From Tipula vernalis (Eukaryota; Arthropoda; Insecta; Diptera; Tipulidae), in assembly GCA_958295665.1 (NCBI GenBank), contig OY282558.1, positions 314,374,092-314,438,091 on the forward strand: 64,000 nucleotides of DNA, given 5' to 3'. The position numbers were made by a program, and so were the translations under genes. Within the stretch, counting starts at the first letter, position 1, and every line of letters begins with the position of its first letter. The notes beneath the pieces were generated by a model. The model was not told where the DNA came from and made no database searches. It saw only the letters and a list, made by a program, of their open reading frames with translations. Positions 11,999 through 22,756 of this stretch are shown here, piece by piece.

Positions 11999-12433
11999 TC
12001 AGTTGTTAGCTATACTGAAGGTTGCCCCAGTTAGCTTGAGGAGGGCGCTTTCTAAAAAAATTTGCTTGCTATATCCCATACGAGTTTTCATGCTAATTTT
12101 CTGCACTTTCAGAAGGAACAACAAAAATTTTTTATTCTTGGTCGGAGTAATACAACAAAACAAGACCATTTGTTGTTGACCGCGACAGTTGGTAATTTTC
12201 ATATCATACAATACAAGACATTTTGAGGTATTGAAGATGAACCAATTCATATAGAAATTCCACTGGTTCGACATATTAGGAAATTTTGATAAAGCCATCC
12301 TATTTGGACTACCTATAACCACATTTAAATGGCATAAAGTAGGATTATTTGTTGTTGACCTCGAATGTTGGTAATTTTCATACGACATAAGATATGAAGA
12401 GGGGGCCCGGGGATATATCAGTGAATTAGCCAA
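11999..12433 (-). other. Unrecognised 144-codon open frame over an internal direct repeat
   Basis: The frame opens MANSLIYPRAPSS. The DNA contains two related blocks about 180 bp apart: tttgttgttgaccgcgacag at 12169 and tttgttgttgacctcgaatg at 12349, each followed by ttggtaattttcata. I do not recognise the protein, and the repeat suggests a dispersed non-coding element rather than a gene. Confidence 0.25.
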
Positions 12434-13904
12434 TCTTCAATACGATGAATCTCATAATTTAATATATCGTATAATATGAAATCTTTAATCATATTGAACT
12501 AAACAGTATTGCCTATTACTAAAAATCCTAAATATTGTGTAAACGAATAACGCGAAGTATGATTTATATTTTTTTGTTAAATAACAAGTTTTTGATCGAC
12601 TATATTTTTATGCACCAATCCATATTCATTTTTGTTTTGTGCCTCAAAATTCACTCGTCCCAAAATTCGTAATAACAATTTTAAGAATTGATAACTATAG
12701 ATAAAAACTCGAAATATGATAAGAATTTTAAAAAAAAATCTTATTATAAGCCTTTGCTATACGCTTGGCTCCATTCGACAAAATATTTAGACACCCAGTT
12801 GTCGTTTTCAATCCTCAATCCCATCATTTTATCTGTGTCGAGAACGCAAGGTGCTACTTCGTCGTGCGAGAAAGGCCAAGAAATATCTATTCGAGCATGA
12901 CAAAGACGTTTGCGAACCTTCGTAATTTCTTCTGCAATAAGTTTTTTGTGTGAAAAATCGCGTGGAAAGTGGTATTTTCACGTCCACTTAATAAAACGGA
13001 ATCTCTTAAAGGTGAATGATCCTCGTCCGCTTTTGTTATTAAACAATCGGGATTTTTGAGAGAGACAATATTTCTGTCAACATTGAATAGAAATAGATTC
13101 AGTGTCCTGTGTTGAAAATTCTTTATATTGGTTGCATTAAGTCAAAAGCCCTTCATACTTTAATGCAAAAATACTCATAGTATTGTCAATTATCTATTGA
13201 ATGGGAGATAATAATTTGTCATAATTTGCCAATTATCTATTGAAGGTTAAAATCAGCTACTATAACGAAATTAGATTTTTCATTAAAAGCTTAATAGTAT
13301 GTGACAAATGATCACAGAATAATTTATAATCGTTGAAGAAAACTATATACTGTATTAATCATAAACAACAAATATTACAAAAGCCGAACAATTTTTAAGC
13401 AAAATTTTAACCCAGTTGTGTAATCCAGCAAGTCTTACAACTTTACAACTTCTAACTCTTTGCGAAAAGCAACAAAGACACTCCCACAATAATAGTTTTA
13501 TGAATCTCGAGATTACGATCTCTTCAGTAAACCTTAAATTGTTAATCAAATAATTCCGCAGTCTCAAGATAATATCGAACACAGACAGATAATATCGAAG
13601 CTATTAGCCAGTACAGCACGCCTGAACCTTTATCTTTCAAACCTCTGGTTTTTGGGAATATAGTTCTAGTGATTTCATTACAAGTTGCTAAATTATTTAA
13701 AAAAAAAAGTAAAGCAGTTTATCAAGTAGTTGACATTTCGCTAAATTTTGTAAAAATCATTTTAATACACAAATCATTATTTGGTGGTGACACATAACTA
13801 ATAAAGTCACTTATGATTATTCTTGAACGCTTTGAATGACATTGAATATTTTTTGACCAAATCCGTACAAATCAAGTTTTAAGATTTTTCCCCACTAAAC
13901 TGAT
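12434..13904. other. AT-rich DNA, no gene recognised
   Basis: Overlapping open frames at 12688-12953 on both strands are not recognised. The phrase caattatctattgaa occurs twice (about 13188 and 13230). No RNA gene or repeat ends seen. Confidence 0.4.
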
Positions 13905-15012
13905 TGTTCATTTTTGCAAAAACTCGCTACCAGATTCAAGTTCATGAGGTTCCTGGATTATCTCAACATCACGTTCAACAATAGGATCCTTAAATCCAGC
14001 GCATCTGAAACAGTTTGCTATAGTTTCCTGAGTGGTATTTTCCACGCAGTGGACCGCCAAGAACACGTATCTATCGAGGTTATTTGCTTTGACAGCTTCC
14101 CTATGCCATTAGCTTCATCGATTGCTGTAAGCAGGAGATTCATAAAAAGCTTACGGTAATTATCTTTTATGCTTCGTATTACACCCTGATCTAACGGCTG
14201 CAAGGCTGATGTAGTATTGGGCGGAAAAACTGTAATTTGACGTTGGTGTAGGTTTTGTTTGGATGGCACGGGGCGTTGTTCATAAAGATCACTACTTTTC
14301 GGTTCTGTTTCGTCATTTTTTTATTAAATTTATGAATCCATTCTTCAAAAATCACCGATGTCATTCACGCTTTTCTGTTATACCCCCAAAGGTCGTTAAA
14401 TGCCTGTCAAACATTTAAATTTTTGAAGGCTCTCGGTTTTTTCGCCTTTCCAATAATGAGGAAATCTTCCTTTTCTCCCAGCATATTGCATAATAGGGCT
14501 ATGGTTAGTCGCTCTTTGCACATTTTTCCACCTTTGCACTTTTCATTTTTTAATTGAAGTGATCGGGTTGGAGGGGCTCGAAAAAATAAACCCGGTTCGT
14601 CTAAATTAAAAATATTTTTTAGTTCACACGGACCCGTCAATTTACGTAATGTTTCGCGGTATTTTTCGACTACATTTGTATCTGTTGATGCACCTTCTCC
14701 GGTAAGTGTGAATTCCGCCAAACTCTGTGAATTCCGTCAAATTTAATTGCTCACTAAAGATCATCAAGTTCACTATATTTGGTGCAACATGCAACACGTT
14801 TTCGTTTTAACAATCCAAAATTATCAACTGTCTGTTGGAATTTCGATTTATTACCCAAAATTCTTTGCACTTGAATTTTGCTAATTTGGATTTTTCAGCT
14901 AGTTTCCGCTGCGATAAAGTATCATCGCTTTCAGCACATTCAATTAAAGCTATTTTTGCTGACAGATCTAGTTCGGTGTACGATCGCTTACTTATTACAA
15001 GACTCCAAGGGG
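13905..15012 (-). pseudogene. pogo/Tigger transposase relic 1 (CENP-B-type HTH plus DDE)
   Basis: Minus strand, N- to C-terminus: KRSYTELDLSAKIALIE followed by LSQRKLAEKSKLAK (14980-14870, psq/CENP-B-type DNA-binding helices); FNLDEPGLFFRAPP (about 14600, first catalytic Asp); KCKGGKMCKERLTIALLCNM (about 14530); a block near 14290 where the second Asp is read as Asn (MNNAPCHP); PPNTTSALQPLDQGVIRS (about 14200, third Asp block); and AWKNTTQETIANCFR near 14040. There is a stop ahead of the second Asp block and frameshifts near 14400, 14270 and 14040. Family role: cut-and-paste transposition. This copy cannot work. It abuts the tandem-repeat arm that starts at about 15013. Confidence 0.8.
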
Positions 15013-15500
15013 ACAAAATCCTGTAATTCCGAGGAAATACCGAGGGGGTGACATGTTATAACCGGAAAGGGTAAGTTTGCCCGCTTTTAAATATATCCTG
15101 CCTTCAAAATCCTGGATTCTGAATCCCTGTTTCCAAAATCCCGGTTTTCAAAATCCCGGCTTTCAAAATCCTGTTTTTAAAAATCTAGGTTTTGAAAGAA
15201 ATATTTTGTTTAATTCGGGCCACCCCTTGTGGTAAAGGAGAATTTTAATTTAAAATAAAATAAAATGTGTCGTAACGATATCCCGCATTTCAAAATTCTG
15301 TTTATCAAAATCCCGCAAAAAAAAAAACTCCCGTTTTTAAAATGGGAGTGCCTCGAAATCTTTGTTGAATAAATCTTGACGTATAGCCAAAATTTCGGTT
15401 TTTCAAAAAGCCTGGTTTTTTTTAAATCATGGTTTTCAAAATCTTGGTTTCAGGATTTCTGGATTTCAATATCTTGGTTTTCAAAATATTGATTTTGACT
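15013..15500. repeat. Left tandem-repeat arm of the foldback-like element
   Basis: Repeated motifs tcaaaatcccgg, ttttcaaaatc and aaaatcctgg. Two stretches are exact reverse complements of right-arm sequence: 15069-15088 (gggtaagtttgcccgctttt) with 26857-26876, and a 25-bp stretch 15272-15296 with 26999-27023. The two blocks are in the opposite order relative to the element ends in the two arms, so an arm has been truncated or shuffled. Confidence 0.65.
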
Positions 15501-15599
15501 TCACTTGTTTAAAGATACATTGTAAGCAATAGTTTTTAGATAACTGATTTTATCTATGTAAGTTGCACCGTTGTTGAATAATTTTACAAATTTTATTAT

Positions 15600-15868
15600 T
15601 TTTTCCAATTTGTTTTATTTATAAAACTAACTGCAGTAGCTCCAGCTTGTGTTGGCTGATCTCGGGATTTAACAATAATCAGTTTTTTTCCCAACTCCGA
15701 AATTAGATGGTAAAGTCGAAAATGTGTTTTTCCAACAATACTTTGTAAGAGCCGATGCCAACTCTCCACAGAGTTTTGTGTACGTCTAATATTATGGTTG
15801 AGACCGTCCAAAACTCGGGAGAATAATTGAGTTTTGATTGCTGATTTGGTCGTTTTGGTACTATTACA
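15600..15868 (-). pseudogene. MULE transposase relic, C-terminal part
   Basis: Minus strand reads NHNIRRTQNSVESWHRLLQ, then VGKTHFRLYHLISELGK (15810-15680), the conserved N-N-x-V-E-x-W-H region after the catalytic core of Mutator-like transposases. It joins, across the TA target site of the Tc1-like insertion, to the sequence at 23413, where the minus strand reads KIGVWFENNY. Near the junction one frameshift separates a PKRPNQQSKLNYSPEFW block from the downstream frame. Confidence 0.7.
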
Positions 15869-15983
15869 TAGAGGGTGTTTTTTAAAGCCTGATAGAACTT
15901 GAAATTGTAAAAAATTAAACAAAAAATTAAATTTTTATGAATAATATACTCTGGCAGTTCTCAGTATACTCTGGCAAATCATT

Positions 15984-16649
15984 ATGAACAGACTCACACT
16001 TGAACAACGCTACGAAATTATTAAAATTTACTTTGAAAATCAGTCGTCGATTTGCGCAACTTATAGACGACTTCGTGATTTTTATGGCGCACATATTCGT
16101 CCATCTGAGCAAGCCATCCGTCGAACTGTGGATAGGTTTCGTGCCACATACTCTCTAGAGGATGCAATAATATCAAGGTGTCGAAGGAATGTGCGTACTG
16201 AAGAGAATATCGTCACTGCAAACGAAAGTGTGGAAGAAGATCCAAATTTATCAATTCGATGTCGTTTGCAGGAATCCACCATGATCAATGATTTTTTGTT
16301 TGAAAATATGGATGACATTGATCCGGATGAAAAGTGGTTTTAACAGGATGACCCTACGTGCCATACGGCGACTGCAGCCATCGACTTATTAAAATCAAAA
16401 TTTGGCGATAAGTTGATTTCGAGAAATGGACCTGTTAATTGGCCTCCAAGGCCATGCGCTTTTTCACCTTTCGATTATTTCCTGTGGGGCTACGTGAAGT
16501 CACTGGTTTATGCTAATAAACCAGCAACAATTGACGCCTTGGAGGCCATTATTGTTCGTGTTACTCGTGACATACGGCCAGCAGTGTTCGGAAAAGTGGC
16601 CCATAATTGGACGTCCAGAATGCATTTCGCCAAGAACAGCCGTGGTGCC
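15984..16649 (+). pseudogene. Tc1/mariner-superfamily transposase relic, first part
   Basis: Starts at ATG 15984 with LEQRYEIIKIYFENQSSICA and PSEQAIRRTVDRFR (helix-turn-helix, about residues 4-50), then EENIVTANESVEEDPNLSIR. After residue about 95 the reading jumps to NDFLFENMDDIDPDEKWF, which belongs next to the second catalytic Asp, so the segment with the first Asp is deleted. A taa at 16340-16342 replaces a Gln codon directly before QDDPTCHTA. Then come PVNWPPRPCAFSPFDYFLW (16430-16490; the usual Asp before SPFD is read as Ala-Phe) and NWTSRMHFAKNSRGA, where BEL interrupts. The last codons, HMPEIIFKY and a stop, lie at 23297-23326. Confidence 0.85.
16645..16649 (+). repeat. BEL target-site duplication, left copy (gtgcc)
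   Basis: Five bases identical to 23292-23296 immediately outside the other LTR, as made by a retroviral-type integrase. Confidence 0.92.
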
Positions 16650-17238
16650 TGTTGTGACAGAGGATTTATCACTTCTTTCCAAACAGATAGTTCCATAAAT
16701 TGAAAGGGTTTGGTGGATTATTGTCAGTGTTGATTTTTCCTGATGATCAGCTGTCAGATGAGTAAGCTGAAATTAAATCAATACACATATTAATATTTAG
16801 TAATTATACATGTAATTTAATTGTACTTAGCTTTAAGAATTTACTGATCTTCCTCTGTTTTCCAAAATTGTTTAATCATTAATAATTTTTCCTGTTTATT
16901 TATATAATTATTTATTGTCAAAATGTTAACTAAAAATTATTGACATTTGAAATATTGCTCTTGAGCGACATCTATAAACTAACATTTTACATAAAGGTGC
17001 TACAGTTTGTACTAAAAATTTGATAGGGTTACGCAAAATAATAATTTAGTATAGTATATTTGGTAGAACAGTATATTTATTAGAACAGTATACAGTCCAT
17101 TGAAAGAAAATAAAAAAAAATGTAATTTTAGTTTTTGGGAGAAGCGGCACGAAGAAACAACCACAAATAAAAAATTAAACTTGTAAACTACCATTTTTTT
17201 TTTCTTATAATTTATTTTAAATGTTGTAAAATTTTACA
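16650..17238 (+). repeat. BEL 5' LTR
   Basis: 589 bp, TG...CA ends. Should carry promoter and polyadenylation signals; an aataaa-type run lies at about 17165. The small open frames inside it occur identically in the 3' LTR and are not genes. Confidence 0.95.
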
Positions 17239-17256
17239 TGGTCCTTCGAGCCGGAT
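17239..17256 (+). other. Probable BEL primer-binding site
   Basis: tggtccttcgagccggat begins at the first base after the 5' LTR. TGG complements the CCA end of a tRNA, and this position is where reverse transcription is primed. I did not assign the tRNA. Confidence 0.7.
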
Positions 17257-17386
17257 GCCGCTGCTCATCAAAGTTTAATCAAGTATTAAAATAAACGAAA
17301 GTGATAGTGTAATTAGTGAATATTAAATCTAAACGAAAAAAGCATTATTTAAAGAAAAAAAAAAATTAAATTAAGCGTGATATAAT

Positions 17387-20300
17387 ATGGCGGACGCTGA
17401 GTCACTAAAAAAGACGCTCACAGGCATAGAGATTTCTATCAAGAAAATTGAAAAATTTGCTGAAGAAAACGTGAATAACGCCGATGCAGATTTAGACCAG
17501 GTGTGTGTTAGGAAAAGCCGCGTGGAAATTCTCTTAAATAAATACATGGAAACAGAGCAACAGTTATTTAAATATGACAACGAACATGAGTCGTCATTGC
17601 AAATTGTGGAAGAGATATATTTCAACGCGTCTAGTAAACTAAATAAAATAGAGTCAGTTCGTAGGCCATCCACACAATGCAACTTAAGAGCACCGTTTGA
17701 AAGCACGAGTATTAATAATACGGGCATAGCGTATGGCGGTCGCCCGCAGTCGAGTGAAGTGAAGTTACCAAGAGTTCCGTTGCCGAGCTTTAACGGCAAT
17801 TACATTGAATGGCAATCGTTCTTCCAGCTATTCATGAAACAAGTAGATGAGCGTCCGGGGCTGTCCAATGCTGAAAAACTGCAATTTTTGAGGGGTGCCT
17901 TGCAAGGTGAGGCCGAAGAATTAATTAAGCATATGCCAATCACCGATGAATGCTATAGTGAAGCTCTCGAAAAGCTGAAAAACCGATACAACAAGAAGCG
18001 CTATACAATCAATGCGTATATACAAAAATTTATGGAACAGCCTACCGTAACACAAGCAAGTGTTCCTATGATTAAAAAATTGTATGATACCTCGGATGGT
18101 GTTATCCGAGGCCTTAAAGCTTTGGGTGAAAGCTCGGAGAGTCGCGATCCCTGGCTGATCTACATAGTTCTTAGCAAGTTAGATAATGACTCGAGATCGC
18201 TTTGGGCACGTGAAACCAAAAATGAAGAGCATCCCACAATAAAGCAACTTTTCAGTTTTCTGGGAGATCGAGTTGATGCTTTGGAAACGTTTGGCATGAG
18301 TAATCCTAAGTCCTCGACCTCCAACACTGCATTTCAGCCGCCAAGGATGACAAAATTGCATGCAATTATGGCAGACTTTTGTGAATTATGCAAATCGGAA
18401 GATTCACACAGGCTACAAGACTGTCCTAATTTTGTAAAATTGAATCAGCCCAATCGCATTTTGTATATTAAAGAGGAAGGAAGATGCTTTAACTGTTTAT
18501 ACAAGGCTCACTCGGTGTATCAATGTCGATCAAATTCACGATGTAGAATTTGCCGTCGTAGACACCACACAATGCTACATGAACACCAGTCACGGGAAAC
18601 ATCAAGCCAAAGCCATAATGGGTTGCAGAGTTCCACACCTGATGCAATAAACAACAACAATTCCGAAGAAACATCGAGCAGCAAAGGGCAGGCAAATGAG
18701 GAAAAATCTATTACCAATGCTCATATAGAATTAGATCAAACATTGAATGCCTATTCAAGTGAATTGCGCACATCGCCAAAGACCAGTTATCCAAAAAATA
18801 CCCAGCTTACGTCGTTGCTGCCTACAGCTTTAGTGAAAGTTAAAGACTACAACGGAAACCAACATATATTCCGAGCCTTGTTGGACTCTGGCTCTGAATC
18901 AAATTTCGTTACAACAAGATGCATAAATCAACTAAGATTAATAGCGTCAAGGGATTCCATAGGAATACGAGGCTTAGGCCACTCAAATGTGGGTCGTACA
19001 CGTGGCTCGGTACAGATGGAACTTTCTAATACAGATGAAACGTATTCAACGAAAATTTGGTCATATGTCGTGCCAAAGGTATCATATTCAACAGCAAAAA
19101 ATACGACAAATCATCGCGATAGAAAGATGTTGGGCAAAATTAATTTGGCTGATCCGAGTTTATTTGAAGCGGGTGAAATTGATATCTTACTCGGGGTAAA
19201 TATATTTTTCGAAGTTTTAGAATCGGGAGAAAAAATAGAATCAGAGGAATTAGCAGCCCATAAAACGAAGTTTGGCTGGATAGTAGTAGGAAGAGCGAAT
19301 AGTAAGACAAACTTAGAACCTAACACTTTAAATACAAGTATCGACCCAAGTGCCTGCCTTAATGAATCATTGTATAAATTTTGGGAAATTGAAAGCATCC
19401 CAGCAGCGACCATATTATCACCAGAAGAAGAAGATTGTGAGGCTTTGTTCTCGAGTACAACAACCAGAGGAAACGATGGAAAGTTCGTAGTCCGTCTTCC
19501 ATTCAAGGATAACGCCAACCAGTTGGGCTCCTCATATCAGCTAGCATTCAGTCGATTGAGAGCCATGGAACGTCGATTTCAAAGCGATAAGATATTTAAA
19601 GATATGTATTTCGCATTCATGGATGAATATGAGGCATTAGGCCATATGACATTAATTGGTGAAGCTGATAAAACTGCATACATCCTACCACACCATGGAG
19701 TAATGAAGGAGAGTACCACAACCAAGATAAGGGTTGTGTTTGATGCCAGTGCCAAATCAAAGAATAATATATCTCTAAACGAAATGCTGAAAATTGGTCC
19801 TACAGTTCAGTCGTCGCTTGCGGAAATTTTACTTAGATTTCGTCAACATCAATTCGTATTTACCGGCGACGTGGAGAAGATGTACAGGATGATTTGGGTT
19901 CATCAAGAAGATGCGCGTTATCAAAACATATTATGGCGAAGAAGTCCTGCAGAAACTCCTAAACAATATCGCTTGAACACGGTGACATACGGAATTGGAC
20001 CATCCGCTTTCCTCGCAACCAGAAGTCTGAAGGAAGCAGCATTAGACATAGGAAGAATCAGCGAATCTGCATCAAAAGTAATACAGCGTGACGTTTATGT
20101 GGACGACTTAATGACTGGCACTTCGAGCGAAACGGAACTACTTAAACTTAAAGACGAAATCCAGATTCAGTTGAAATCATTCGGTTTCAATATGCGAAAG
20201 TTAAGATCCAACATCAACAAGGAAATCAATGAGCATGCTGATGCATCGAATATTAATTTAACGACAGCTGAGACAAAACAAATTTGTCAAGACGAAGCGA

Positions 20301-22756
20301 GCAAAGTTTTGGGTTTAGTTTGGAACTCATACCATGATGAATTGAGCTTTCAATTCCAGCCTAACGAAATTCCGATTCTTACTAAAAGATCACTGTTATC
20401 AGAGGCAAGCAAGATTTTCGACCCTCTAGGATTGCTATCTCCAATAATCATAAAAATAAAAATTATTTTTCAAAAATTGTGGCTCGAGCCTATTGGATGG
20501 GATGATGAGTTACCGGACAGCGTGAAATCAGATTGGTGGAAAATCAAAGATAGTTGCCATCGTATTGGCCAAATAAAGATTCCAAGATGGATACATATCA
20601 GCAGCAATGTGAATCACTCAGTGATTCTTCATGGATTTGGAGACGCAAGTGAGTCAGCATATGCAGCATGCGTTTATGCTGTCACAAATTTCAATGGTGT
20701 CTCAACGTCGAGATTGGTGGTTGCAAAATCAAAAGTTGCTCCCATAAGTCAAAACAGCCTGCCAAGATTGGAGCTGCTTGCAGCGTTATTACTCGCGAAA
20801 TTAACTTCATGGGTAGAAGCTACGTTAACCATGAAAGCCAAGCAAGTAATATTGTGGACGGACTCGACAATAGTCCTGGATGGGTTGTCTTCTCACCCGA
20901 GGAGATGGCAAATGTTTATTCGAAACCGAACAGCTCAAATCTTGGATACTTATAAATATAGCAGAGAACATTGGCGTCATATAAGGTCAGAAGAAAATCC
21001 AGCCGATTGTGCCTCTAGAGGTATCTATCTGGATGAGTTAATGGAACATGAACTATGGTGGACCGGGCCAGCTTGGTTAATATCCGATTTTAATCAGACT
21101 AGTTCAAACGCTGAAATAATCATCAATCCGCAGGATTTGGGGTCCATAGCTTTAAACTGCGTCGTTGCACAAGACTTCTTAGAACATCTAATTCAAAATC
21201 ACGTTAGTTTTTATTCTGCATGCCACGCTTTAGCCATGGCTCGAAAGTATATTCAAATCCTCAAAGCAAAGATTCGACCAGAACTGATGAAAGAGTTTGA
21301 TCCAGTAATTCATCCTAGTGATATTCATCGAGCAGAACGATTATTATGTATGCATGTCCAGCAGACAATGTTCGCAAAAGAATGTGAATCTCTGTCAAAG
21401 GGTTCATTAGTAGCAAAACAAAGTGGCATTAGAAGTTTGAATCCATTTCTGCATCACGATGGGTTAATACGAGTTGGGGGCCGGATTGATAAATCTACAT
21501 CAAGTTTTCTCGTGAAGCACCCGATCATTTTGCCGAGCTGTAAGTTATCGAAACTGATCATATACGATTATCATTTATCATTTCAGCACTCTGGTATTAC
21601 ATTAACACTAGCAATGGTAAGAAGAAAATTTTGGATTATTCGCTGCAAAAACGGTATTCGATCGATAATTTATCATTGTATAAAGTGTACAAAAGCAAAT
21701 CCCAGGTTAGAACAACAGATGATGGGGGATTTACCATCCGTGAGACTGCACTATGAACATGCTTTTGCGAACGTTGCTACTGACTATTGTGGTCCATTCA
21801 GTGCGCATATTGTGAGAAGAAGAGGAGCAACGCCAATAAAAGTCTACGTTTGTCTATTTGTATGTATGGCCTCAAAAGCCGTGCATTTTGAGGTCGTTGG
21901 AAATCTTACAACCGACAATTTCGTAGCTGCTTTGCAGAGGTTCATCAGTCGTCGTGGTATCTGCCGTTCCATATACAGCGATAATGGGGCCAATTATGTC
22001 GGCGCGCGCAATCAGTTCCAGCAAGTTTATGATTTCTTGCGAGACAATAATTCCGAAATCAACGCATTCCTTCTGAAAAATCAAATTTGCTGGCATTTCA
22101 TTCCTGCTGGTGCTCCACACATGGGTGGCCTTTGGGAGGCCTCCGTTAAGTTACTTAAAACCAGCTTATACAAAACAATGGGGAACCACATATTAACATT
22201 AGAAGAATTCCAGACACTGATTGTTCGTATTGAAGCCGCTGTAAATTCACGGCCAATTTGCATAAATGAACGCGAGGAGGTAGATGCATTAACTCCTGCG
22301 CATTTTATTATTGGAAGAGCGTTGGCAGACATCCCGCAGCCGATTGCAGTTAATAACGTGTCTCGATGGCATACAACGCAGCAGATTTACACGCATTTCT
22401 GGCGGAAATGGCAAGGGCATTACGTAACTGCGCTTCAATCCAGATATAAATGGCATGAAGCCAAATACAATTTAAAAGTGGGGGATATCTTCCTAATGGC
22501 TGATGAGAGAAGTCCATCTTTACAGTGGCCATTAGCAAGAGTAGTTGCCATACATCCCGGCGAAGACGGTCTAGTGCGAGTAGTAACTCTAAAGGTTGCT
22601 CGTACGAATATTACAATCAGCAGACCGATCCATAAAGTATGCAAGCTTCCGATCATTGAAGATGAAGAAATCCTGAACCAGGAGGATTCAGGGCGGGCGG
22701 AATGTTGTGACAGAGGATTTATCACTTCTTTCCAAACAGATAGTTCCATAAATTGA
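17387..22756 (+). CDS. BEL/Pao gag-pol polyprotein, 1789 codons, uninterrupted
   Basis: Start at ATG 17387, 148 bp after the 5' LTR. Order: coiled N-terminus; a DUF1759-type gag region with SFNGNYIEWQSFFQLF (about residue 134-149); zinc knuckles CELC...C and CFNC...CRICRRRHH (about 332-395); DUF1758 aspartic protease LLDSGSESNF (Asp500); reverse transcriptase with Asp828 in FTGDVEKMY and the YVDD box at 904-907; RNase H with Asp1086, Glu1129 and Asp1159; integrase with an H-H-C-C zinc site (about 1395-1445) and a catalytic triad at Asp1466, Asp1532 and Glu1584; a C-terminal DUF5641-type domain (about 1670-1765). The frame runs into the 3' LTR, which supplies the stop. Every catalytic residue I looked for is present. 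The precursor would act in cytoplasmic particles and then integrate cDNA. There is no frameshift between gag and pol, as is usual for this family. Confidence 0.95.
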   Translation: MADAESLKKTLTGIEISIKKIEKFAEENVNNADADLDQVCVRKSRVEILLNKYMETEQQLFKYDNEHESSLQIVEEIYFNASSKLNKIESVRRPSTQCNLRAPFESTSINNTGIAYGGRPQSSEVKLPRVPLPSFNGNYIEWQSFFQLFMKQVDERPGLSNAEKLQFLRGALQGEAEELIKHMPITDECYSEALEKLKNRYNKKRYTINAYIQKFMEQPTVTQASVPMIKKLYDTSDGVIRGLKALGESSESRDPWLIYIVLSKLDNDSRSLWARETKNEEHPTIKQLFSFLGDRVDALETFGMSNPKSSTSNTAFQPPRMTKLHAIMADFCELCKSEDSHRLQDCPNFVKLNQPNRILYIKEEGRCFNCLYKAHSVYQCRSNSRCRICRRRHHTMLHEHQSRETSSQSHNGLQSSTPDAINNNNSEETSSSKGQANEEKSITNAHIELDQTLNAYSSELRTSPKTSYPKNTQLTSLLPTALVKVKDYNGNQHIFRALLDSGSESNFVTTRCINQLRLIASRDSIGIRGLGHSNVGRTRGSVQMELSNTDETYSTKIWSYVVPKVSYSTAKNTTNHRDRKMLGKINLADPSLFEAGEIDILLGVNIFFEVLESGEKIESEELAAHKTKFGWIVVGRANSKTNLEPNTLNTSIDPSACLNESLYKFWEIESIPAATILSPEEEDCEALFSSTTTRGNDGKFVVRLPFKDNANQLGSSYQLAFSRLRAMERRFQSDKIFKDMYFAFMDEYEALGHMTLIGEADKTAYILPHHGVMKESTTTKIRVVFDASAKSKNNISLNEMLKIGPTVQSSLAEILLRFRQHQFVFTGDVEKMYRMIWVHQEDARYQNILWRRSPAETPKQYRLNTVTYGIGPSAFLATRSLKEAALDIGRISESASKVIQRDVYVDDLMTGTSSETELLKLKDEIQIQLKSFGFNMRKLRSNINKEINEHADASNINLTTAETKQICQDEASKVLGLVWNSYHDELSFQFQPNEIPILTKRSLLSEASKIFDPLGLLSPIIIKIKIIFQKLWLEPIGWDDELPDSVKSDWWKIKDSCHRIGQIKIPRWIHISSNVNHSVILHGFGDASESAYAACVYAVTNFNGVSTSRLVVAKSKVAPISQNSLPRLELLAALLLAKLTSWVEATLTMKAKQVILWTDSTIVLDGLSSHPRRWQMFIRNRTAQILDTYKYSREHWRHIRSEENPADCASRGIYLDELMEHELWWTGPAWLISDFNQTSSNAEIIINPQDLGSIALNCVVAQDFLEHLIQNHVSFYSACHALAMARKYIQILKAKIRPELMKEFDPVIHPSDIHRAERLLCMHVQQTMFAKECESLSKGSLVAKQSGIRSLNPFLHHDGLIRVGGRIDKSTSSFLVKHPIILPSCKLSKLIIYDYHLSFQHSGITLTLAMVRRKFWIIRCKNGIRSIIYHCIKCTKANPRLEQQMMGDLPSVRLHYEHAFANVATDYCGPFSAHIVRRRGATPIKVYVCLFVCMASKAVHFEVVGNLTTDNFVAALQRFISRRGICRSIYSDNGANYVGARNQFQQVYDFLRDNNSEINAFLLKNQICWHFIPAGAPHMGGLWEASVKLLKTSLYKTMGNHILTLEEFQTLIVRIEAAVNSRPICINEREEVDALTPAHFIIGRALADIPQPIAVNNVSRWHTTQQIYTHFWRKWQGHYVTALQSRYKWHEAKYNLKVGDIFLMADERSPSLQWPLARVVAIHPGEDGLVRVVTLKVARTNITISRPIHKVCKLPIIEDEEILNQEDSGRAECCDRGFITSFQTDSSIN
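22676..22702 (+). other. BEL polypurine tract region
   Basis: Purine-rich stretch ending gggcgggcggaa directly before the 3' LTR, the expected plus-strand primer. It overlaps the end of the gag-pol frame. Confidence 0.75.

Noticed and set aside
12688..12953. Overlapping open frames on both strands
   Set aside because: Not recognised on either strand and no context; length is within chance.
17012..17194. Minus-strand 60-codon frame, repeated identically at 23065-23247
   Set aside because: Both copies lie in the BEL LTRs; the identity reflects LTR duplication, not a gene.
20668..20955. 95-codon plus frame inside the BEL pol gene
   Set aside because: Out-of-frame shadow within the RNase H coding region.
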